Positions 7,495 to 15,120 of a stretch of DNA of 64,000 bases are shown here, one piece after another (the stretch's first letter is position 1; every line of letters starts with the position of its first letter). Origin of the DNA: Streptomyces flavofungini (GTDB lineage Bacteria > Actinomycetota > Actinomycetes > Streptomycetales > Streptomycetaceae); NCBI RefSeq assembly GCF_030388665.1, contig NZ_CP128846.1:7281001-7345000 (forward strand), given 5' to 3'. Below the pieces are notes generated by a model that saw nothing but the letters and a program-made list of their open reading frames with translations, had not been told where the DNA came from and made no database searches. A program made the translations under genes and the position numbers.

Positions 7495-8073
7495 ATGCTG
7501 CGGACCGTGAACCGTGTGCTCCTCGGCCTCATCGGCCTCGCCCTCGTCCTGCTCGGCGGGTCCGTCCTCGCCGTCGGGCTCGGCGTCGAGCCGCCCTCGT
7601 GGTGGGTGCACGACTCCCGCGACGACGTGCTGCTCAGCGACGCCGATCGGGCGCGGTGGCGGGACGACGGCTGGTGGTGGCCCACCGTCATCGGTGTGCT
7701 CGCCGCCGTCGTGCTGCTCGCCCTGTGGTGGCTCACCGCCCAGCTGCGGCGGCGGCGCCTCGCGGAGGTGCTCGTCGAGACCGGGGACGGGGAGGGCGCG
7801 TTGCTGCGGGGGCGGGCCATGGAGGGCGTCCTCGAGACCGAGGCCGCCGCCCTCGACGGCGTCGAGCGCGCCCGGGTGCGGCTCACCGGGCGGCGCAACG
7901 CGCCCGAGGCGCGGGTCGGGCTCGTCCTCGGCGCGGACGCCGTGCCGGCGGAGGCCCTGCATCGCACCTGCGAGGAGGCGTTGGCGCATGCGCGGGACTC
8001 CGCGGGCCTGGGGCGGCTGCCGGCGACGGTGCTGTTGCGTGCGGTGCGGCATCGCGCCGAGCGCGTCAGCTGA
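7495..8073 (+). CDS. amaP: Alkaline shock response membrane anchor AmaP
   Basis: A 192-residue protein. Helix 1 (RVLLGLIGLALVLLGGSVLA, about 7-26) and helix 2 (about 57-77, VIGVLAAVVLLALWWLT) flank a Trp-rich extracytoplasmic loop (PPSWWVHDSRDD, DDGWWWP). The C-terminal domain begins ALLRGRAMEGVLETEAAALD and matches AmaP. In Staphylococcus AmaP tethers Asp23 to the membrane; the same partner set is present here. It is the last gene of the operon, seven bases after DUF6286, and is followed by a long repeat-rich spacer. Confidence 0.83.
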   Translation: MLRTVNRVLLGLIGLALVLLGGSVLAVGLGVEPPSWWVHDSRDDVLLSDADRARWRDDGWWWPTVIGVLAAVVLLALWWLTAQLRRRRLAEVLVETGDGEGALLRGRAMEGVLETEAAALDGVERARVRLTGRRNAPEARVGLVLGADAVPAEALHRTCEEALAHARDSAGLGRLPATVLLRAVRHRAERVS

Positions 8074-8092
8074 CCAGCCGCACGCGCGGCCT

Positions 8093-8293
8093 CCGCCCCG
8101 CCGCTGCGCGGCGGCTTCCCCCACCCGCCCGCCCGTTTCTGTGGGGCCCGGCTCACCCCCGCGCGGCTTCCGCTGTCCGGCTTGGCCTCGTGCCCGGTCT
8201 GGCCCTTGTCGTGGGCGGCTCCCGCCCCGCCGCTGCGCGGCGGCTTCCCCCACCCGCCCGCCCGTTTCTGTGGGCCCCGGCTCACCCCCGCGC
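8093..8293. repeat. 72-bp direct repeat, two copies
   Basis: Copies at 8093-8164 and 8222-8293, offset 129 bp, differ at one base. Each copy holds the palindrome CCGCCGCTGCGCGGCGG followed by a C-rich stretch and GTTTCTGTGGG. I recall similar GC palindromes as dispersed intergenic elements of Streptomyces, but cannot check copy number here. Confidence 0.85.
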
Positions 8294-8314
8294 AGCTCCC
8301 GGCCGCCGACTTCA

Positions 8315-8353
8315 CCCCGATCCCGAGCCCCGATCCCGAGCCCCGATCCCGAG
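8315..8353. repeat. Tandem repeat, 3 x 13 bp
   Basis: Three perfect copies of CCCCGATCCCGAG, decaying downstream into CCCGCTCCCGCTCCCG. Each copy holds a GATC. It is non-coding. Confidence 0.85.
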
Positions 8354-8605
8354 CCCCAAGCCCGCTCCCGCTCCCGACCCCGAGCTTGCCCCGGCCCCGC
8401 CCGGCGGGCTCGCGCCGCGCGGCCGTGCCTTCGGGGAGCCGCACTTGGGCACCTGCCGCCCGTGGCCCCGGGGCGTTCGGGCCTGCGGGTGCCGGCCGTC
8501 CAACTCGGACCCCCGCGGGGCCCACCCCGCGTCCCACGGCAAACGGGTGGGAGAGGCCCCGCCGCGGTAGCGGCGGGCGCCGGCCGCCCGGCCGCAGACG
8601 GCGGC

Positions 8606-9361
8606 CTAGAAGCCGTGGCGGGCGCCGCCGTCCACGGGGAGCATCACGCCGGTGAGGTAGGACGCCGCGGGGGAGAGGAGGAACGCGGCGGTGCGGCCGA
8701 ACTCCTGGGGGGTGCCGTAGCGGCGCAGCGGGATGCGGGACTCGTGGGCCGTGCGGGTCGCCTCCGGGTCGGCGGAGAACCCGTCGAGCTCGCGGACGCG
8801 GTCCGTGTCGATGCGGGCCGGCAGGAGGCCGACCACACGCACGCCGCGCGGCCCCAACTCGTCGGCGAGGGACTTCGCGAAGCCCGCGAGGCCGGGGCGC
8901 AGGCCGTTGGAGACGGTCAGGCCGGGGATCGGCTCGTGCACGGACGCGGACAGGACGAAGCCGATGACGCCGCCCTCGCCCAGCTCCGCCGCGGCGGTAC
9001 GGGCGAGACGTACCGCACCGAGGAAGACGGAGTCGAACGCGGCCTGCCACTGCTCGTCGGTGTTGTCGGCGACGAAGCCGGGCGGCGGCCCGCCGACGCT
9101 GATGAGGACGCCGTCGAAGCCCCCGAAGTGCTCACGCGCCGCTGCCACGAGCCGTTCCGCGGTGCCCGGATCGGCGTTGTCCGCGCCGACCCCCACCGCG
9201 TTCGGGCCGAGCTCCGCGGCCGCCGCGGCGGCCGTCTTCTCGTCGCGCCCGGTGAGGACGACCTTCGCGCCGTCCGCGACCAGCTCACGGGCGGCCGCGT
9301 TGCCGAGGCCACGGGTGGCGCCGGTGACGACGTACACACGGTTGTTCAGTCCAAGATCCAT
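8606..9361 (-). CDS. SDR family oxidoreductase with altered active site
   Basis: A 251-residue Rossmann protein with the cofactor motif TGATRGLG (about 13-20), VLISVGG in place of the usual NNAG, and the C-terminal LTGVMLPVDGGARHGF. Where classical SDRs have Ser...YxxxK, this protein reads SASVHEPIPGLTVSNGLRPG, so the catalytic Tyr and Lys appear to be Ser and Arg. Either it uses a different mechanism or it has lost reductase activity. GGPPPG follows the VLISVGG segment. The ATG start is five bases from the next gene on the same strand, so the two may be cotranscribed with the GH15 gene upstream. Confidence 0.85.
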   Translation of the reverse strand: MDLGLNNRVYVVTGATRGLGNAAARELVADGAKVVLTGRDEKTAAAAAAELGPNAVGVGADNADPGTAERLVAAAREHFGGFDGVLISVGGPPPGFVADNTDEQWQAAFDSVFLGAVRLARTAAAELGEGGVIGFVLSASVHEPIPGLTVSNGLRPGLAGFAKSLADELGPRGVRVVGLLPARIDTDRVRELDGFSADPEATRTAHESRIPLRRYGTPQEFGRTAAFLLSPAASYLTGVMLPVDGGARHGF

Positions 9362-9365
9362 GGTC

Positions 9366-11243
9366 CTATCCTGCCGCGTCCGGGCCGAAGAGGGCGAGGG
9401 CGGTGCCCACGAGCCCCACGTGGCTGAAGGCCTGCGGGAAGTTGCCCAACTGCCGCGCGGCCACGGGGTCGTACTCCTCCGCGAGCAGCCCCACGTCGTT
9501 GCGGAGCGCGAGCAGTCGCTCGAAGATGTCGCGGGCCTCCTTGGTGCGACCGGTCAGGTGCAGCGCGTCGGCGAGCCAGAAGGAGCAGACGACGAAGGTC
9601 CCTTCGCCGCCGGGCAGCCCGTCCACGTTGTCCGCGGGGGCGGTGGGGTCGACAGCGGCAGGAGGGGCGGCGCCGCCCGCATCCCCCGCCCCGCTGGCGC
9701 CCGCCCCGACTCCCGTAGCCGTGTAGCGCCGCAGCAATCCCTCCCGTGTGCTCAGCTCCTCCCGCACCGCCTCGATCGTGCCGAGCACCCGCGGGTCGTC
9801 GGGCGGCAGGAACCCCACGCGGGGGATCAGCAGGAGCGCGGCGTCCAGTTCGCGGGAGCCGTACGACTGCGTGAAGGTGCGGCGTTTCGCGTCGTAGCCG
9901 CGCGCGCAGACCTCCGCGTGGATGTCGTCGCGCAGGCGGCGCCAGCGCGTCACGTCGCCGTGCAGCGCGGGGTCGTCCTCCATCGCGCGCACGGTGCGGT
10001 CCGCGGCGACCCAGGCCATCACCTTGGAGTGCACGAAGTGCCGGCGCGGGCCGCGTACCTCCCACAGGCCCTCGTCCTTCTCGCGCCAGCAGTGCCGCAG
10101 GAACTCCATGAGCGAGAGCTGGAGCCGCCAGCCGTGCGGGCGGGTGATCATGCCCGAGCGGCGGGCCAGTGTCAGGGAGTCGACGACCTCTCCGTAGACG
10201 TCGAGCTGGCGCTGTCTGACCGCCCGGTTGCCGATGCGCACCGGCGCCGAACCCTCGTACCCGGGCAGCCACCCCGCCTCGTACTCGGGCAGCCGTCGCT
10301 CACCCGCGAGGCCGTACATGATCTGGAGGTCGGCGGGGTCGCCCGCCACCGCGCGCAGCAGCCAGTCGCGCCACGCCTCGGCCTCCTCCAGATAGCCCGC
10401 GGCGAGCAGCGCGCCGAGCGTGAGGGTGGAGTCGCGCAGCCAGCAGTAGCGGTAGTCCCAGTTGCGGACGCCGCCGATCTCCTCGGGCAGGGAGGTGGTG
10501 GGGGCGGCGACGATGCCGCCGGTCGGGGCGTAGGTGAGGGCCTTGAGCGTGATCAGGGAGCGGACGACCGCGTCGCGGTGCGGTCCTTCGTAGCGGCAGT
10601 GGGCCGCCCAGGCCTGCCAGTCCGCGACGCTGTCACGCAGGGCCTGTTCGGTGTCGAGCAGCCTCGGGGTCGGTTCGTGCGAGGGGTGCCAGGTGAGGAC
10701 GAACGTCACGCGTTCCCCGGCGGCCACGGTGAACTCGGAGTACGTGGTGAAGTCGTGGCCCTCCGTGCGGACCGGCGGATCGGTGCGCAGCCACACGGAG
10801 TCGGGGCCGGCGACCGCCACCCGGTGGCCGTCGGCGCGGCGCATCCAGGGCACGATCGAGCCGTGGTCGAAGCGCAGCCGGAGCGTGCTGCGGACGGTCA
10901 CCTCGCCCTTGAGTCCCTCGACGACGCGGACGAGGTCGGGGGCGCGGTCGCGCTGCGGCATGAAGTCGGTCACGCGGACCGAGCCGTCCGGGGTGTCCCA
11001 CTCGGTGTCGAGGACGAGGGTGTCCGGGCGGTAGGCGCGGCGGGCGCACACGTCGGCTTCCTTCGGCGCGACGCGCCAGTGCCCGTGCTCGTCGTCGCCC
11101 AGGAGCGCGGCGAAACAGGCTCCCGAGTCGAAGCGCGGCAGACACAGCCAGTCCACCGAACCGGTCCGGGAGACCAGGGCGGCCGTCTGGTGGTCGCCGA
11201 TCAGGGCGTAGTCCTCGATGGGGCGGCGCGGTCGTTGTGACAC
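9366..11243 (-). CDS. Glycoside hydrolase family 15 (trehalase/glucoamylase-like)
   Basis: A 625-residue cytoplasmic protein with no signal peptide. The N-terminal beta-sandwich begins PIEDYALIGDHQTAALV and holds GSVDWLCLPRFDS. The (alpha/alpha)6 barrel carries NWDYRYCWLRDST (about 367-379), GLWEVRG with the presumed general-acid Glu, and EEYDPVAARQLGNFPQAFSH near the end with the presumed base Glu. This arrangement matches actinobacterial GH15 trehalases, which hydrolyse trehalose to glucose, though glucodextranase-type specificity is possible. An Ala/Gly/Pro insertion lies near residue 540 (GASGAGDAGGAAPPAA). The GTG start is chosen for homology; the ribosome site is weak. Confidence 0.87.
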   Translation of the reverse strand: MSQRPRRPIEDYALIGDHQTAALVSRTGSVDWLCLPRFDSGACFAALLGDDEHGHWRVAPKEADVCARRAYRPDTLVLDTEWDTPDGSVRVTDFMPQRDRAPDLVRVVEGLKGEVTVRSTLRLRFDHGSIVPWMRRADGHRVAVAGPDSVWLRTDPPVRTEGHDFTTYSEFTVAAGERVTFVLTWHPSHEPTPRLLDTEQALRDSVADWQAWAAHCRYEGPHRDAVVRSLITLKALTYAPTGGIVAAPTTSLPEEIGGVRNWDYRYCWLRDSTLTLGALLAAGYLEEAEAWRDWLLRAVAGDPADLQIMYGLAGERRLPEYEAGWLPGYEGSAPVRIGNRAVRQRQLDVYGEVVDSLTLARRSGMITRPHGWRLQLSLMEFLRHCWREKDEGLWEVRGPRRHFVHSKVMAWVAADRTVRAMEDDPALHGDVTRWRRLRDDIHAEVCARGYDAKRRTFTQSYGSRELDAALLLIPRVGFLPPDDPRVLGTIEAVREELSTREGLLRRYTATGVGAGASGAGDAGGAAPPAAVDPTAPADNVDGLPGGEGTFVVCSFWLADALHLTGRTKEARDIFERLLALRNDVGLLAEEYDPVAARQLGNFPQAFSHVGLVGTALALFGPDAAG

Positions 11244-11436
11244 GAGTGACGGCTTCCCGGTTGGGCGGCGCGTCAACCGGGGCCCGAGGGAGAAGGGGCG
11301 GGAACAGCCGGAACCAGGTCGAGGGCGGGCCTGGCGGGAACGGGGTCGGGCCCCGCCGGAACGGGGTCGAGGGCGGGGCCGGGAGCGGTGCGCGTCCCCG
11401 CCGCGCCGGTCGGCCGCGCGCGGTGGGACGGCGGCG

Positions 11437-12408
11437 TCAGGCCGTCGCGGGGGAAGCCCGCCCGGCCTCCGCGCCCTGCCCGCCCCCGTCCTCGGCTCCC
11501 TGCTCGCCCACGGCGTCCTCGGCCCCCCGCTCGCCTTCGGCGTCCTCGGCGCTCTGCCGGCCTTCGGCGTCCTCGGCCCCCGGCTCGGCCTCCGCGCCTG
11601 CGGCGCCCGCTGCGACCTCCGTGCCCTCCGCGCGTCCCTCGGGCTTCTCCGCCGCCGACCGCGCGGCCGCCTCAAGCCGGTCCTTGCGCTCGCGCCGGAC
11701 CAGGACGATCCAGCCCGCGGGCACCCCGGCGGCGAACAGCCACCACTGCACGGCGTACGCCATGTGCGCCCCGATGCCGCTGTGGTCGGGCTCGGCGAGG
11801 AGCTGGGGGGAGTCGCTGCGCGGCGCGGTCTGCTCGATGTAGCCGCCGAGGACCTTCTTGCCCAGGGCGTGTGCCTGCTGCCCACTGCTGATCAGCATGA
11901 TCTGGCGATCGGGCAGTCCGCGTACGTCCTTGATGCCGCTGGCCGCGGACGTCTCGTCGGCCATGAGGCGGCCGGTGACGGTGATCTCGCCGCGGGGCGG
12001 GGCGGGGACCTTGGGGAAGGCGGTCTGGGGGCCGTCCGCCGGGATCCAGCCGCGGTTGACGAGCAGCACCTTGCCGTCGTCGAGGACGAACGGGGTCAGG
12101 ACGTGGAAGCCGACCTCGTCGTCGGAGTTGGTGCGGCGGCGCACGACGACCTCGTCCTCGGGGTCGAAGGTGCCCTTGGCCGTCACCCGGCGGTACACCG
12201 CGGAGTCCGGTACGTCACGGCCCGGCGCGGTCAGCCGCTCGGCGGGGACCGGCGCGGCGTCGAGCGCCCTGCCGATCCTGTCGTTGTGCGCCACGCGCCT
12301 CTCGTGGCGGTGCAGCTGCCAGAAGCCCAGCTCGATCATCACGGGGATGAGGACGAGGCCGACGAGGGTGAGGATCACCCACTGGCGGGTCAGGAGGAAG
12401 CGGTACAC
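11437..12408 (-). CDS. SURF1 family cytochrome oxidase biogenesis protein
   Basis: A 323-residue protein. SURF1 helps assemble the aa3-type cytochrome c oxidase in the membrane. The first helix is QWVILTLVGLVLIPVMIELG (about 9-28), followed by the family signature FWQLHRHE. The external domain has VNRGWIPADG, and the second helix is AVQWWLFAAGVPAGWIVLV (about 220-238). The C-terminal 75 residues are a low-complexity GAEDAEG-type repeat rich in Glu, Ala and Gly, absent from typical SURF1. The GTG start lies seven bases after a TAACGT box, so the mRNA may be leaderless; no Shine-Dalgarno sequence is visible. Confidence 0.9.
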   Translation of the reverse strand: MYRFLLTRQWVILTLVGLVLIPVMIELGFWQLHRHERRVAHNDRIGRALDAAPVPAERLTAPGRDVPDSAVYRRVTAKGTFDPEDEVVVRRRTNSDDEVGFHVLTPFVLDDGKVLLVNRGWIPADGPQTAFPKVPAPPRGEITVTGRLMADETSAASGIKDVRGLPDRQIMLISSGQQAHALGKKVLGGYIEQTAPRSDSPQLLAEPDHSGIGAHMAYAVQWWLFAAGVPAGWIVLVRRERKDRLEAAARSAAEKPEGRAEGTEVAAGAAGAEAEPGAEDAEGRQSAEDAEGERGAEDAVGEQGAEDGGGQGAEAGRASPATA

Positions 12409-12642
12409 GGCTTCGACGTTACCCCGCGTGCGAAAGCCCCCCGACGGGAGGGGGCCCGCTCAGCTTGTTCTTTTGCCTCTGGCCTCGAACGTTGCCTCGT
12501 GCGGCCTCGCTCATCCGGGGATCGGCCATCCGGGGATCGGCCATCCGGGGATCGGCCATCCGGGGATTGGCCGAGCACGCTGCCAGCCTTCGTATGACCA
12601 TGCGTGCCGCCACGGAATCACGTTCATACGAAAGCCGCGGAA
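12409..12642. other. Upstream region of SURF1 with 15-bp array
   Basis: No gene is supported. Close to SURF1 lies TAACGT (minus strand, about 12415-12420), a likely -10 box. The rest holds a 15-bp array and AT-richer sequence around 12590-12640, leading into a decayed transposase. Confidence 0.5.
12513..12572. repeat. Tandem repeat, 4 x 15 bp
   Basis: Four head-to-tail copies of ATCCGGGGATCGGCC (12513, 12528, 12543, 12558); the last has one T for C change. The period keeps a reading frame: on the minus strand it would encode SPDGR repeats, but no gene there is supported. Three of the four copies hold a GATC, at 15-bp spacing. Confidence 0.9.
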
Positions 12643-12875
12643 GTGAGTCCGGTGGGCCACGATGCCCGGCGGGACGCGTTCGACCTCACGGACGCGATGC
12701 TCTGCGAGGACAGGCCGGTGACCTCGCCGGTCGACCTGACACTGACGGCCTGACGGCCGAGCACCGGCGCGGGCACGGAGCGATGTACGGCGCGCTCCAC
12801 CAGGGCCGTATGGACGCGGTCCGGCTGCGCAAGGCCCTGGCGATGCTGCCCAAGGCCGCCGCGGGTTCAGGAACA
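12643..12875 (+). pseudogene. Remnant of an NF041680-type transposase, frameshifted
   Basis: Frame one (12643-12753) reads RRDAFDLTDAMLCEDRPVTS PVDLTL and stops; the next frame (from about 12750) continues TAEHRRGHGAMYGALHQGRM DAVRLRKALAMLP. Together they match the N-terminal region of a common Streptomyces transposase family (FELADAVLCADGPVRSL, then EHRRGHGALYAALN, then RLRRALAGLPLPR). The frameshift sits in a CTGAC-repetitive stretch near 12740-12752. Sequence after about 12875 no longer matches and the catalytic part is missing. This is a dead fragment, sign of an old insertion between SURF1 and the sedolisin gene. The family name is from memory. Confidence 0.7.
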
Positions 12876-13143
12876 TCCGCCCGCGACCGCACTGCCCGGC
12901 CCGTGCGCCCGAACCGTCAACTCCGTTCCCAGGAAGCCCACTTGGCTCGAAGAACCGCCCCCCCCGCCACCCGCTGCGACGTGGGCGGAACGACCGGACG
13001 CCCCGACTCCATCGCGGAACGCAATCAGCCCAAACCTCACAAACCATAAGGAACGAGCCCAGAAACAGCCTGGGAGGTGTTCGGCGTACTTCCAATGGCC
13101 TAGTGATGGGGCGGGTCCGAGGCGAGGGGCGCACGCTGAGCGT
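12876..13143. other. Spacer between transposase remnant and sedolisin gene
   Basis: About 270 bp with no supported gene. It is less GC-biased than its surroundings around 13020-13070 (AACCTCACAAACCATAAGG). It holds the promoter of the downstream protease, though no clear -35/-10 pair stands out. A GAGGGG about 20 bases before 13144 may serve as ribosome site. Confidence 0.4.
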
Positions 13144-14532
13144 ATGCCCCACATGCGAAATGCGGCGTGGTGCGCTCTCGCGCTCGCCCTCACCGCGACG
13201 GCCTGCGCGAGCAGCGCCGCCCAGACCGCGCCGTCCGGGTCATCCCCTTCACCCGTTGCTTCCGGGCCCAAGCCGTTCCCGTCGGTGCCGAGCATTCAGG
13301 AGTGCCGGAAGGCACTCCACAGCCCCTGCTACACGCCGGACGTGGTACGCACGGCGTACGGCATCGACAAGCTCAATCGCCAGGGACTGACCGGCAAGGG
13401 GCGCGTCATCGCGATCTATGACCAGTTCGTGCCGCCCTCGCTGGAGCGGGATCTGGAGAAGTTCAGCGAGGCGATGAACCTGCCGAAGCCGGAGCTGACG
13501 ATCAGGAAGATCAACTCGGGCGGCTCGGCGGCCCCGTTCGACGCCGCCAACGAGTCGATGGCCGCGGGCGCCATGGAAACCACCCTCGATGTGCAGATGG
13601 CGCACATGATGGCGCCGGACGCCAAGATCGTGGTCGGACAGCTCGCCCTGCCCAAGGCACCGCCCAACCGCCCTGACCGGCCGCTCCTGACCCACATGCC
13701 GTCCAAGGAGGCCAAGGAGAGCGGGGAGGGGATGGCGGAGCTGTTCGCCGGGGCCTTCGCGGAGATGGTCAAGCAGGACAGTCCCGATGTCATCTCGGTC
13801 AGTTACTCCGCACAGGAGTACCAGGCCGCGGGCAACACCCACGAGCCGGTGGCCGCGTTCGAGAAGGCGAGCAAGGTCTTCGCCGACCTGGTCGGCTCGG
13901 GCGTCACGTTGGTGTCCGGCGCCGGTGACTGGGGTGCGGCGCCCACGATCGGCGAGGACGGCAAGCGGGTCAGGTCGACGAGTTGGCCCGGATCGGATCC
14001 GGCTTTCCTGTCGCTCGGCGGATCCCGGCTGCATCTGGACGCCGACGGCAAGCGGACCGGCCCGGACACCGTGTGGAACGACTCCACGGCGCGTGGCGGG
14101 GCCACCGGCGGGGGCCCGTCGCAGACCTTCCGCCGCCCGGCGTACCAAGAGAGCGTGCGTGACGTGGTCGGTGATCGGCGCGGCACCTCGGATGTGTCCA
14201 TGGACGGCTCCGCCTCCGGCGGCACGCTCATCTACCAGAGCTTCCTTCCCGCCGGGGCCGGCTGGCTGCCCCTGGGGGGCACGAGCGAGTCGACCCCGCT
14301 GTTCGCCGCGGTCGTCGCGCTCGCGGGCGAGAAGGCGGGCAAGCGCCTGGGCGACATCCACGACGAGCTGTACGAGCTGGCCCAGGATCCCAAGGGCGGC
14401 ATCGTCGACATCACCGAGGGCGACAACGGCCCCGACGGCTTCGAGGCCACCAAGGGCTACGACCTCGCCTCCGGCCTGGGCACCGTCGATGCGGCACGGT
14501 TCGTGCCGGCCCTGGCAGCCGCGGTGTCCTGA
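13144..14532 (+). CDS. S53 family serine-carboxyl peptidase (sedolisin)
   Basis: A 462-residue exported protease. The N-terminus has a hydrophobic stretch ending ALTATACASS, either a lipoprotein or a secretory signal. The sedolisin catalytic set is visible: ETTLDVQ (Glu and Asp four apart, about 142-148), SGAGDWG (oxyanion Asp, about 257-263) and GGTSESTP (nucleophile Ser, about 380-387). The usual motif is SGTSAS; here Glu replaces Ala. Near the end, DITEGDNGPDGFEATKGYD resembles the sedolisin calcium-site loop. There is only a short region before the catalytic domain, so the large propeptide of classical sedolisins is absent. Two ATGs (13144, 13153) are possible starts. Confidence 0.88.
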   Translation: MPHMRNAAWCALALALTATACASSAAQTAPSGSSPSPVASGPKPFPSVPSIQECRKALHSPCYTPDVVRTAYGIDKLNRQGLTGKGRVIAIYDQFVPPSLERDLEKFSEAMNLPKPELTIRKINSGGSAAPFDAANESMAAGAMETTLDVQMAHMMAPDAKIVVGQLALPKAPPNRPDRPLLTHMPSKEAKESGEGMAELFAGAFAEMVKQDSPDVISVSYSAQEYQAAGNTHEPVAAFEKASKVFADLVGSGVTLVSGAGDWGAAPTIGEDGKRVRSTSWPGSDPAFLSLGGSRLHLDADGKRTGPDTVWNDSTARGGATGGGPSQTFRRPAYQESVRDVVGDRRGTSDVSMDGSASGGTLIYQSFLPAGAGWLPLGGTSESTPLFAAVVALAGEKAGKRLGDIHDELYELAQDPKGGIVDITEGDNGPDGFEATKGYDLASGLGTVDAARFVPALAAAVS

Positions 14533-14577
14533 ACCGAGTCCCGCTCGCCGGAGGCCGGCCACGCGTTTCCGGCCCGG

Positions 14578-14784
14578 ATGGTCACCAGTGCCGTGAAGCC
14601 GTGGTCCGACGAGGTCTCGGCCATCGTGGAGTCGGACGACTTCGAGCGGTTCGATGCGGCCCACGACCGCGTTCCCCAGGAGCCGACACTCGTGTCGCCT
14701 TCCGGGGCGGCAGCCGACTTCCTTCTGCGCATCAACGGCAGCGAGGCGTGGTTCCGGTGGAGCGACGAGCCCTTCGGAGGTTGA
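14578..14784 (+). CDS. Small hypothetical protein
   Basis: A 68-residue frame with strong third-position GC and balanced composition: MVTSAVKPWSDEVSAIVESD, then FERFDAAHDRVPQEP, LLRINGSEAWFRWSDEPFGG. It has no signal peptide or membrane span. It starts 45 bases after the sedolisin stop, with only a weak GG-rich ribosome site, and ends 10 bases before the convergent zinc-protein gene. I do not recognise a family. It may be a genuine small protein cotranscribed with the protease, or the tail of a decayed gene. Confidence 0.5.
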   Translation: MVTSAVKPWSDEVSAIVESDDFERFDAAHDRVPQEPTLVSPSGAAADFLLRINGSEAWFRWSDEPFGG

Positions 14785-14793
14785 AACTCAGGC

Positions 14794-15027
14794 TCAGACC
14801 CTGTCGACGATGCCCACCCGACCCTCCGCGCGGGCACAGTGCGCCCCGCAGTACCAGTGGCCCTCGACCTCCACGCCCTGCCCGATGATGCGGCACCGGC
14901 AGTGCTCGCAGATGGGCGCCATGCGGTGGATGGCGCAGGCGAAGCAGTCGAAGACGTGCACCGCGCCCTGCGCGTGCACCTCGAAGGACATGCCGTAGTC
15001 GTTTCCGCAGACCTCGCAACGTGCCAT
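14794..15027 (-). CDS. Small Cys-rich zinc-binding (metallothionein-like) protein
   Basis: Seventy-seven residues with nine Cys and several His, arranged as CEVCGNDY, CFACAIH, CEHCRC and CGAHC. This looks like two treble-clef-type metal sites and is widely annotated as prokaryotic metallothionein in Streptomyces. It is probably a zinc-binding protein rather than a heavy-metal sponge; the partner is unknown. The gene is single and convergent with the 68-residue frame. The divergence from typical metallothioneins (few CxC runs) makes a structural zinc-ribbon role as likely as storage. Confidence 0.8.
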   Translation of the reverse strand: MARCEVCGNDYGMSFEVHAQGAVHVFDCFACAIHRMAPICEHCRCRIIGQGVEVEGHWYCGAHCARAEGRVGIVDRV

Positions 15028-15120
15028 GGGCCACAGAGTGGGACGCGGCGGCGGCGCGGGGCGAGCGACGGGCGGGCGAGTCGCCCCGCAATCACCCGTC
15101 TGACGCGGACCGTGTGGCGG

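Larger units (their letters stand above)
8074..8605. other. Repeat-rich intergenic region, 532 bp
   Basis: No gene is supported. The region contains a 72-bp direct duplication (8093-8164 and 8222-8293), a 13-bp tandem array (8315-8353) and several GC palindromes such as CCGCCGCTGCGCGGCGG. It separates the AmaP operon end from the convergent SDR gene, so the palindromes may also terminate both transcripts. Confidence 0.6.

Noticed and set aside
7514..9427. Long frames of 300-640 codons through 7.5-9.4 kb on both strands
   Set aside because: They overlap AmaP and the SDR gene in the wrong phase and pass through the duplicated spacer; Pro/Arg/Gly-rich composition is typical of GC shadows.
12513..12572. 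A CRISPR array
   Set aside because: Repeats of 15 bp are contiguous with no spacers, and no cas genes are present.
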